From JBBDWK01 sp040902885 (lineage in GTDB: Bacteria > Acidobacteriota > Terriglobia > Bryobacterales > Bryobacteraceae), in assembly GCA_040902885.1 (NCBI GenBank), contig JBBDWK010000100.1, positions 1 to 64,000 on the forward strand: a stretch of 64,000 bases of DNA, given 5' to 3'. The position numbers and the translations under genes are program-made. Shown in pieces: positions 17,374-24,930 of this stretch. Under the pieces are notes generated by a model, which saw nothing but the letters and a program-made list of their open reading frames with translations, ran no database searches and was not told the DNA's origin. Every line of letters starts with the position of its first letter. Position 1 is the first letter of the stretch.

Positions 17374-18282
17374 GTGTCCGCGGGACTGTTAGGAACCGAA
17401 GAGCTCGACCGCGTCGAGATCGAATCGATTCTCGCCCGGGCCAAGGACTTTCAGCCGCTGCAGAACGAATCGGTGAAAAGGCTCGACATTCTGCGCGGCA
17501 AGATGATCGTCAACCTTTTCTTCGAATCGTCCACGCGAACGCGCATCAGCTTCGAGATCGCGGCGAAGCGTCTCGGCGCGGACACGGTTTCCATCACCGC
17601 GGCCGGCTCCAGCGTGTCGAAGGGAGAATCCCTGGTGGACACCCTGAACACGCTGGCCGCCATGCGGCCGAACGCCATCGTGATGCGCCATGCGGCCTCG
17701 GGCGCGCCGCACTTCCTCGCCCGGCACCTCGCGATCCCGATCGTGAACGCGGGCGACGGCACGCACGAGCATCCCACCCAGGCGCTGCTCGATGCGCGCA
17801 CCATCCTCGACCGGCGGGGCACGTTGGAGAAGCTGCGTGTCGCCATCATCGGGGACATCGCCCACAGCCGCGTGGCGCGCTCCAACGTGCATCTGCTTTC
17901 GAAATTCGGCGCGGACATTGTGCTGTGCGGTCCGGCCACGCTTCTGCCCCCGGAGCTGGCAAGGATCGCGAAGGGCGTCACGCTCACGCACGACATCCGG
18001 GAAGCCATTCGCGACTCCGACGTGATCATGATGCTGCGCGTGCAGCTCGAGCGGCAGAACGAAACGCCATTTTCGGCATCCGAATATTTCCAGTTCTATG
18101 GGCTGCGCCTGGAGCACCTGGCGCTGGCCAGGCCGGACGCCATCGTCATGCACCCAGGCCCGATCAACCGCGGCAGGGAGCTGTCGAGCGAAGTGGCGGA
18201 CTCTCAGCGGTCGGTAATCCTGAATCAGGTTGAAAACGGCGTCGCCGTGCGCATGGCGGTGCTTGAAAGAATCATCGGTTGA
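17374..18282 (+). CDS. pyrB: Aspartate carbamoyltransferase catalytic subunit
   Basis: The 302-residue product condenses carbamoyl phosphate and L-aspartate, the committed step of pyrimidine synthesis, in the cytosol. The carbamoyl-phosphate signature FFESSTRTRISFE lies at about 49-61. The catalytic loop SVSKGESLVDT, HPTQALLDA and the HPGPINRG segment are all present, and the length is normal for the catalytic chain. The start is GTG (17374), one base after the pyrR stop. The stop (TGA 18280-18282) overlaps the ATG of pyrC by one base. No regulatory chain (pyrI) is present, as in most bacteria with pyrR-pyrB-pyrC order. Confidence 0.96.
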   Translation: MSAGLLGTEELDRVEIESILARAKDFQPLQNESVKRLDILRGKMIVNLFFESSTRTRISFEIAAKRLGADTVSITAAGSSVSKGESLVDTLNTLAAMRPNAIVMRHAASGAPHFLARHLAIPIVNAGDGTHEHPTQALLDARTILDRRGTLEKLRVAIIGDIAHSRVARSNVHLLSKFGADIVLCGPATLLPPELARIAKGVTLTHDIREAIRDSDVIMMLRVQLERQNETPFSASEYFQFYGLRLEHLALARPDAIVMHPGPINRGRELSSEVADSQRSVILNQVENGVAVRMAVLERIIG

Positions 18283-19562
18283 TGGCGAATTTGATAGTGA
18301 AGAACGGCCGCGTAATCGATCCGGCCTCGGGATTCGATAAGGTCGCCGACGTGCTCCTGCGGGACGGAGTGGTGGGGGAGGTTGGCGAGAACCTGACCGC
18401 CGTTAATGCCGAAGTGTTCGATGCGTCGGGGCTGATCGTGGCGCCCGGCTTTATCGATATGCACGTCCATCTGCGCGAGCCGGGCTTTGAGCATTCGGAA
18501 ACGATTGAAAGCGGCGCGCGCGCGGCCGCGGCGGGCGGCTTCACATCGGTCTGCTGCATGCCCAATACGAAACCGGTGAACGACAATGCCACGGTCACCA
18601 GCTACATCGTGGAGCGCGCGCGCAAGTACGCCGCGACGAATGTGTTTCCCATCGGCGCGATCACGCGGAACAGCGGCGGCGAAGAACTGGCGGCGATCGC
18701 TTCGATGAAGCAGGCTGGCATTGTCGCTATCTCCGATGACGGCCGCCCCGTTATGAATGCCCGCGTAATGCGGCGAGCCATGGAATTTGCCCACTCGCTG
18801 GACCTGCCGGTGATCGACCACTGCGAGGACCTGCATTTGAGCGCGGGAGGCGACATGCACGAGGGCCTGGAGTCCGTGCGCCTGGGTCTGCGGGGCATTC
18901 CGGCGGCCTCGGAAGACGTCATGGTGGCGCGCGATATTCTGCTGGCCGAGCTTACCGGCGCGCGCTTCCACGTCGCGCACATTTCGTCAAGTCATTCCGT
19001 TGCCATGGTGGATTTTGCGAAGAGAAAGGGGCTCCCGGTGACGTGTGAGGCCACCCCCCATCACTTCGCGCTCAGCGACTCCCAAGTTTGCAGCTACGAC
19101 AGCAATTACAAGATGAAGCCGCCCTTGCGCTCCACGCCGCACGTGACGGCCGTCGCCAAGGGCGTCGTTTCCGGAGCGGTCGACGTCATCGCCACCGACC
19201 ATGCGCCGCATGCGGGCAGTGAAAAGATGCAGGAGTTCGAGCGATGCCCGTTCGGTGTCCTGGGTCTGGAAACGGCTATCGGAGTGGCGCTGGAGCGCCT
19301 GGTACACACCGGATTGATCCCCGTGTCCAAGCTTGTCTCCCTGTTCGCCGCCAACCCGGCGCGGATTCTGAAGCTCGACCGCGGCACGCTCGCTCCAGGC
19401 GCCGCCGCCGACGTTACCATTTTCGATACAAATCACGAGTGGGTCTACGACGTGAACCGCTCGGCCTCGAAGAGCCGCAATTCGCCGTTTCACGGGAGAA
19501 CGTTTCGTGGAGGACCGGTAGCTACTATTGTGAACGGCGTATTCGTCTGGCGCCGGGATTGA
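18282..19562 (+). CDS. pyrC: Dihydroorotase (class I)
   Basis: A 426-residue amidohydrolase that closes carbamoyl aspartate to dihydroorotate. H61 and H63 (GFIDMHVHLREPG) bind zinc; the AHISS histidine and the late Asp in IATDHAPH complete the active site. CCMPNTKPVND matches the class I dihydroorotase signature. The ATG at 18282 overlaps the pyrB stop (TGATG) and follows a frame that also contains a TTG three bases earlier, which is less likely. Last gene of the pyr unit; about 180 bases without a gene follow, ending in the TetR promoter. Confidence 0.95.
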   Translation: MANLIVKNGRVIDPASGFDKVADVLLRDGVVGEVGENLTAVNAEVFDASGLIVAPGFIDMHVHLREPGFEHSETIESGARAAAAGGFTSVCCMPNTKPVNDNATVTSYIVERARKYAATNVFPIGAITRNSGGEELAAIASMKQAGIVAISDDGRPVMNARVMRRAMEFAHSLDLPVIDHCEDLHLSAGGDMHEGLESVRLGLRGIPAASEDVMVARDILLAELTGARFHVAHISSSHSVAMVDFAKRKGLPVTCEATPHHFALSDSQVCSYDSNYKMKPPLRSTPHVTAVAKGVVSGAVDVIATDHAPHAGSEKMQEFERCPFGVLGLETAIGVALERLVHTGLIPVSKLVSLFAANPARILKLDRGTLAPGAAADVTIFDTNHEWVYDVNRSASKSRNSPFHGRTFRGGPVATIVNGVFVWRRD

Positions 19563-19698
19563 TCCGGCCGGAGACCGCTTCGCAACACGGGGTGACAGAA
19601 CTCACCTTTGGAGACTCACTTTCCGTCCGAAAGAATCTCGCAGTAGATGGCTTTCCGCGCATCTCGACAGCAATAGGCGGCGGGGACGCGCCGGTCTA

Positions 19699-19745
19699 TT
19701 GACAGCCCGCGATCTCAATGGTAACACTTAGTAAGTACATACTTA
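19699..19745 (+). promoter_or_regulatory. Promoter and 14-bp inverted-repeat operator of the TetR gene
   Basis: TTGACA at 19699-19704 is followed 17 bases later by TAACAC (19722-19727), a strong -35 with a weak -10. Directly after it, TAAGTACATACTTA (19732-19745) is an inverted repeat with perfect 6-base arms around CA, ending one base before the ATG at 19747. A repressor bound here would cover the transcription start, which fits autoregulation by the TetR protein and co-control of the efflux genes. Binding is inferred. Confidence 0.6.
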
Positions 19746-19746
19746 T

Positions 19747-20418
19747 ATGGCTCGCTTGTCAGTTCAGGAAGCGGTTCCCAGCCCGGGAGATTCCGCAGAC
19801 CGGCACCGCCGGGTTTCATCGGCCATAAGACGCGCACAAATTCTGGGAGTCGCGCGCAAGGTATTTGCGGCAAGTGGATTCCGGGGGACCACGACCAAGC
19901 AGATCGCCGTAGCGGCCGGCGTGACTGAGGCTCTCCTATTTCAGCACTTCGCCACCAAGCAGGACTTGTATAACAGCATTCTCGAAGCCAAAGCGGGGGA
20001 GAATCCGATCGAGCCGGTGCTTGCCGCTTTGCGGTCTCACGCCGAGCGTAGAGACGATCGAGCCTTTCTCGAAGAGTACGCCAGATGCAGCCTCGCACGA
20101 TACAGAACCGACAGCGAGTTTCTGCGGCTCATGCTCTATTCAGCGCTTGAAGGGCATGAACTCGCCCTGGCGTTTCGACGGGACCAGGTGAAGCCGATCC
20201 AGACCGAGCTGCGCAGGTATATTGCCGCGCGCCAGCGGGAAGGTGCGTTTCGCAAGCTGCGTGTGACAGCTGCGGTTCGCGCCTTCGCGGGAGCGATCGG
20301 CAATTATGCCCTGGTGAAAGGGATTTTCGGACCGGCGGAAGCGGGGCTCTCGGAAAAGCAGGCCATTCGGGAGTTCACAGATCTCTTTCTTCACGGGGTG
20401 AATGGAAATGGCGCGTGA
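19747..20418 (+). CDS. TetR/AcrR-family transcriptional repressor
   Basis: The 223-residue product has an N-terminal TetR helix-turn-helix (about 28-75: AQILGVARKVFAASGFRGTT, then KQIAVAAGVTEALLFQHFATK) and an all-helical ligand domain. Pumps of the RND type are often governed by such a repressor encoded next to them. Here the gene overlaps the start of the membrane-fusion protein gene by 17 bases, so the three genes form one transcript. A palindromic site sits immediately before its start codon. The leader has almost no ribosome site because the operator fills it. The inducing ligand is unknown. Confidence 0.92.
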   Translation: MARLSVQEAVPSPGDSADRHRRVSSAIRRAQILGVARKVFAASGFRGTTTKQIAVAAGVTEALLFQHFATKQDLYNSILEAKAGENPIEPVLAALRSHAERRDDRAFLEEYARCSLARYRTDSEFLRLMLYSALEGHELALAFRRDQVKPIQTELRRYIAARQREGAFRKLRVTAAVRAFAGAIGNYALVKGIFGPAEAGLSEKQAIREFTDLFLHGVNGNGA

Positions 20419-21655
20419 GTGCGGTAACCGCATGACAACTTCAGTTTCGTGTCCGCATGCGAGGGGGGCATGGGCCATCATTGCGATCGCGGCAGGCGTG
20501 CTGCTGACCGCAGGCTGTCAGATGGAGAATCCTGCGGCCGCAGCATCGAATCCCGACAGAAAACCCCGAAAGGTCCAGCTAACGGCGGCCGCCGAAGACC
20601 TGGTGCCTCGAGGTATCGAAGTAACGGGTACTCTGGCTGCACGGGATCAGGTGCAGCTCGCCATGAAAGTGCCGGGGCGTGTCGCCGACCTGCTGGTGGA
20701 TCTGGGAGATCGGGTCAGGAAAGGCCAGCAGCTCGCGCGGCTCGATCCCGCGGATCTGGAACTGGCGGTGCGCCAGGCGGTCGCGGCGCTCCAGCAGGCG
20801 CGCTCCCGTCTGGGGCTACCGCCGAACGGGAAAGACGATCGGGTCAACGTGGAAGAGACGCCGATCGTTCGCCAGGCCGCGGCGATGCTGAATGAAGCGA
20901 AGCTCAACCGGGATCGAGCGCAGCAGATGTTTGAGCAGAAGCTGATTGCCCGCGCCGACTACGACACAACCGTCGCAACGTTCCAGGTAGCAGAGAGCCG
21001 GTATCACGAATCGGTCGAAGAGATCTGGAACCGGCAGGCAATGCTGGCCCAGCGACGCTCGGAGCTGCAGCTGGCCCGGCAGATGCTCTCGTACGCAACT
21101 CTGGTTTCTCCAATCGACGGCGCGGTGCTGGACCGGCAGGCGTCTGTCGGGCAGTATCTGCCTGGCGGAGCCCCGGTTGTAACCGTTATCCGCATTCATC
21201 CCCTGCGGCTTCGATTGCCGGTCCCGGAGCGGGCTGCCGCCGGAGTGCGTGTGGGACAGAAGGTGCTCGTACGGGTCGACCAGGATCCGGCTGCATATGA
21301 GGGCCAAGTGTCGCGAATCAGCCCGGCGATCGACCAGACGAACCGGACGCTGCTGGTAGAGGCCGAGGTGCCGAACCAGCAGGGCCGCCTCTCTCCGGGC
21401 GCGTTTGTTCGGGCGGAGATCATCACCGTTGCCGCGGAACCCGCTTTGTTTGTGCCTGCATCGGCGCTTGTGACATTTGCCGGCATTCACAAGGTGTTTA
21501 CCGTCGAGAACGGCCGCGCTGTTGAGAAAACCGTTCAAACGGGCCGAAAAAGCGCCAAGCGAGTCGAGATCGCGGAAGGGCTCAAACCCGGCGATCAGGT
21601 TGTTGTGCGTCCGGGGAATCTCGCTGCCGGCCAGCCTGTCACTACCGCCAACTAG
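20402..21655 (+). CDS. RND efflux membrane-fusion protein (HlyD/AcrA family lipoprotein)
   Basis: This 417-residue periplasmic adaptor links the inner-membrane pump to an outer-membrane channel. An N-terminal hydrophobic segment ends in the lipobox LLTAGC (near residue 39), predicting a lipid anchor. Lipoyl-like halves (VQLAMKVPGRVADLLVDLGDRVRKGQQLARLD and later VSPIDGAVLDRQASVGQYL) flank a coiled-coil hairpin (about 115-220), followed by beta-barrel and membrane-proximal domains. The start overlaps the TetR gene; ATG at 20402 or 20408 are both possible (GGGGTGA favours 20408). It ends 9 bases before the pump gene. No outer-membrane factor is encoded nearby. Confidence 0.9.
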   Translation: MEMARECGNRMTTSVSCPHARGAWAIIAIAAGVLLTAGCQMENPAAAASNPDRKPRKVQLTAAAEDLVPRGIEVTGTLAARDQVQLAMKVPGRVADLLVDLGDRVRKGQQLARLDPADLELAVRQAVAALQQARSRLGLPPNGKDDRVNVEETPIVRQAAAMLNEAKLNRDRAQQMFEQKLIARADYDTTVATFQVAESRYHESVEEIWNRQAMLAQRRSELQLARQMLSYATLVSPIDGAVLDRQASVGQYLPGGAPVVTVIRIHPLRLRLPVPERAAAGVRVGQKVLVRVDQDPAAYEGQVSRISPAIDQTNRTLLVEAEVPNQQGRLSPGAFVRAEIITVAAEPALFVPASALVTFAGIHKVFTVENGRAVEKTVQTGRKSAKRVEIAEGLKPGDQVVVRPGNLAAGQPVTTAN

Positions 21656-21664
21656 GTTCCGTCC

Positions 21665-24600
21665 ATGCAAAAGCTCGCAGAAATCAGCATTAAGCGGCCG
21701 ATATTCGCTGCGATGATGATCCTGGCTCTGGTAGTGGTTGGAGCCTCGAGTTACTTCCGCTTGGGCGTGGATCGTTTTCCGGAAGTAGACCTGCCGACGG
21801 TAGCGGTGCGCACGGTGCTGCCCGGCGCCTCTTCGGAAGAAACGGAGTCTCTGATCTCCGACGTTATCGAAGAAGCGGTAAACACGGTTGAGGGGATACG
21901 CGAGCTCAGGTCAATCAGCGGCCAGAACAGCTCAATCATCATTGCGACCTTCGATCTGAGCCGGGATGTCGATATGGCGGCTCAGGACGTGCGCGATCGC
22001 GTGGCAACGGTCCTGCAGAATTTGCCGGATGATGTCGATCCGCCCATCATTTCCAAGTTCGACAACGAATCGACTCCGGTTATCACCATCGCGCTGGCCG
22101 GCGACCGCACGGTTCGCGAGCTGACCGAAATCGCAGACAAGACCGTTAAGCCGCAGCTAGAGCGTTCGCTCGGAGTCGGGGAAGTGCAGATCGTGGGAGG
22201 TCTGGAGAGGGCCATCAATATCTGGGCGGATGCCGATCGCCTGTCCGCGTACAATCTCCCCATCTCCTCCGTTGCCGATGCGCTGATCCGGCAAAATTCC
22301 GACATTCCTGGCGGCAACGTGACGTCCGGAGGGCGTGAGGAAACGCTTCGAACCATCGGACGAATCACGGATCCGCGGGAGTTCAACGATCTTGTAATCG
22401 CAACAGTGAACGGCTCGCCGATCCGAGTGTCTGATATCGGGTATGCGGAGGACGGCACGAAGGAACAGCGTTCGCTGGCACGTCTGAACGGACAGCCTAC
22501 AGTGATGCTGGCCATCCGAAGGCAGTCTGGCGCCAACACCGTCGCAGTGATCAACGATGTAAAGGCGAACCTGGCGCGCCTGCAGGGGCAACTGCCTCCG
22601 GATGTAAAGACGGAAGTCGTTCAGGACCAGTCGCGCTACATTGATGCGGCGTTGCACGAGATCAACGTGCACCTGGTTCTGGGGAGCATTCTGGCCTGCC
22701 TTGTTGTGCTGGTTTTCATGAGAAGCTGGCGAAGCACAATCATCGCGGGAGTTGCGATTCCGACATCCGTGATTGCAACGTTCGGAATGATGGAGGTGCT
22801 GGATTTCACGCTGAACAGCGTGACGATGCTGGCCCTTGTTCTCATGGTCGGTATCGTCATCGACGACGCCATCGTGGTTCTGGAGAACATCTTCCGGTTC
22901 GTGGAAGAGAAGAAGATGAATGCGTTCGACGCGGCGCGCGAAGCCACTCGCGATATCGGACTGGCCGTGCTCGCGACCACGCTCAGCCTGGTGGTCATCT
23001 TCGTGCCGGTGTCGTTCATGTCCAGCATTTCGGGCCGATTCCTGTACCAGTTCGGAATCACCGCGGCGGTTGCAATCGTGGTGAGCCTGCTGGTTTCGTT
23101 CACGCTGACGCCCATGATGAGCGCGCGGCTCCTCAGGGGCGAGGATGCCAGATCAGGACACGACAAAACGTCGCGAGGAGGGTTCTACGCCTGGATCGAT
23201 CGCGCGTATATGAGGATGCTGGCATTCTCGATGCGGCACAGAATTGCGGTCTCCGGCCTTGCCCTGATTGTGATTCTCTCATCCATTCCCCTCTATACTG
23301 CGGTTCGGCAGGAATACATTCCCAGCGATGTCGATGAAGCCGAGTTCGAGATCAGAGTCAACGGACCGGAGGGCGCCAGCCTGGAGGCGATGGATGGAGT
23401 TATGCGCACCATCGAACGGAAACTGACGGATATACGCGGAGTTCGTACCGTCTTCTCGGAAGTTGGCGGAGGCTTTCTCGGAGGCATCAACCAGGGCAGC
23501 GCTTACGTCCGCATTGCTCCTCATGAAGAGCGTCTGTTCTCGTTTACGCGGCTGTTGAAGAGCATTGCGAAGGGCGATCCGATGGCGGCGTTCCACGGCA
23601 ACTACTCGGCGCGCGACGTGATGATGGAGGTCCGGCGCGACATGCGCCAGTATAGCGATCTGCGCGTGGCGGTGCGCAACCCGCCCTCGTTTAACATCGG
23701 CGGCGGAAGCCACGATATCGATTTCGTGATCCGCGGGCCTAACCTGGAACAACTGGCCGCGTACGCGGAGGAACTGCGAAGGCGGTCGGAAGAACTCGGC
23801 GGCATCCTGGATGCGGATACCACCCTTAAGCTGAACCGTCCGGAGCTGCGCGTAGAGATCGACAGGGATCGAGCGGCCGACCTGGGCGTGTCCACGGAAG
23901 ACGTGTCGCGCGCACTTCGCCTCATGGTGGGCGGCGATGAAGAGGTGACGCGTTTTCGCGATGAGAGCGTTAACGAAGATTACGACGTGCAACTCCGGCT
24001 CTCGGAAAAGTACAGAGACAGACAGGACACGATATCGCAGCTCTATGTGCCGAGACAGAACGGGGGTCTCGTTCGCTTGGATAGCCTCGTGAAGATCGTT
24101 CCATCAACCAGTCCAACGCGCATCGATCGGCTCGACCGCCAGCGCCAAGCGAGTGTGCGCGCGGCTGTGGGACCTGGGTTTGCGCTGGCCGACCGGCTGG
24201 AGGCCTTGAGAGAAGCGGCCCGCGAGATGAACATGCCCGCTGCCTACAATACGAGTGTTTCCGGAAAGGGTCGCGAACTCGAGCGCACGGGCCGCGAGTT
24301 TCTGCTGGCTTTTGCGCTGTCGATCGCGTTCATGTACATGATTCTGGCCTCTCAGTTTGAGAGTCTGATCCACCCGTTCACGATTCTTCTGTCGTTGCCG
24401 CTGTCAGTCCCGTTCGCTCTGTTCTCGCTTTGGGCGACAGAGAACACACTGAACCTTTATTCGGCGCTCGGCATGCTGGTGCTGTTTGGCGTGGTGAAGA
24501 AGAACTCGATCCTTCAGATCGATCACATGAACAAGCTGCGGGCGCATGGCATGGAGCGGTACGATGCGATTATTCAGGGCAACCGGGACCGGCTTCGACC

Positions 24601-24877
24601 TATTCTGATGACTACGCTCGCGCTGGTGGCGGGCATGACTCCACTTGCTGTAGGAACCGGACCGGGCGCCGAAGAGCGGCGGGCGATTGCGGTTGTAGTG
24701 ATCGGTGGACAGAGTCTATCGCTGCTGCTGACGCTGCTTGTCACGCCGGTCGCTTATTCGATTTTTGACGATATCGGGAACAGCGGGTGGTGGCCGTTCC
24801 GGCGCGCCAGGAAATCCGGCGAGCGTCGCGAAGCCGTCGAAACCGAGCAGGTGATTGTGGCTCGCGAGGCGCTGTAG
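21665..24877 (+). CDS. RND multidrug efflux pump (HAE-1 family)
   Basis: The 1,070-residue inner-membrane protein has the expected 12-helix layout with two large periplasmic loops. Key proton-relay residues are kept: the DD pair in VGIVIDDAIVVLENI (helix 4) and the Lys in GVVKKNSILQIDHMNK (helix 10). The N-terminus (ISIKRPIFAAMMILALVVVG) is typical. Such pumps expel drugs, bile-like compounds or solvents in exchange for protons; the substrate cannot be read from sequence. It follows its fusion protein by 9 bases, under TetR control. The length is close to AcrB (about 1,049 residues). Confidence 0.95.
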   Translation: MQKLAEISIKRPIFAAMMILALVVVGASSYFRLGVDRFPEVDLPTVAVRTVLPGASSEETESLISDVIEEAVNTVEGIRELRSISGQNSSIIIATFDLSRDVDMAAQDVRDRVATVLQNLPDDVDPPIISKFDNESTPVITIALAGDRTVRELTEIADKTVKPQLERSLGVGEVQIVGGLERAINIWADADRLSAYNLPISSVADALIRQNSDIPGGNVTSGGREETLRTIGRITDPREFNDLVIATVNGSPIRVSDIGYAEDGTKEQRSLARLNGQPTVMLAIRRQSGANTVAVINDVKANLARLQGQLPPDVKTEVVQDQSRYIDAALHEINVHLVLGSILACLVVLVFMRSWRSTIIAGVAIPTSVIATFGMMEVLDFTLNSVTMLALVLMVGIVIDDAIVVLENIFRFVEEKKMNAFDAAREATRDIGLAVLATTLSLVVIFVPVSFMSSISGRFLYQFGITAAVAIVVSLLVSFTLTPMMSARLLRGEDARSGHDKTSRGGFYAWIDRAYMRMLAFSMRHRIAVSGLALIVILSSIPLYTAVRQEYIPSDVDEAEFEIRVNGPEGASLEAMDGVMRTIERKLTDIRGVRTVFSEVGGGFLGGINQGSAYVRIAPHEERLFSFTRLLKSIAKGDPMAAFHGNYSARDVMMEVRRDMRQYSDLRVAVRNPPSFNIGGGSHDIDFVIRGPNLEQLAAYAEELRRRSEELGGILDADTTLKLNRPELRVEIDRDRAADLGVSTEDVSRALRLMVGGDEEVTRFRDESVNEDYDVQLRLSEKYRDRQDTISQLYVPRQNGGLVRLDSLVKIVPSTSPTRIDRLDRQRQASVRAAVGPGFALADRLEALREAAREMNMPAAYNTSVSGKGRELERTGREFLLAFALSIAFMYMILASQFESLIHPFTILLSLPLSVPFALFSLWATENTLNLYSALGMLVLFGVVKKNSILQIDHMNKLRAHGMERYDAIIQGNRDRLRPILMTTLALVAGMTPLAVGTGPGAEERRAIAVVVIGGQSLSLLLTLLVTPVAYSIFDDIGNSGWWPFRRARKSGERREAVETEQVIVAREAL

Positions 24878-24918
24878 ACCAAGACAGATTCCTCGATCCG
24901 TGAATAATCCACAGGTGA

Positions 24919-24924
24919 TACACT
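24919..24924 (+). promoter_or_regulatory. -10 hexamer of a probable leaderless promoter
   Basis: TACACT ends 6 bases before the ATG at 24931. Transcription would begin at or beside the start codon, and no Shine-Dalgarno sequence is present. No convincing -35 was seen. Confidence 0.4.
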
Positions 24925-24930
24925 CCGGTC

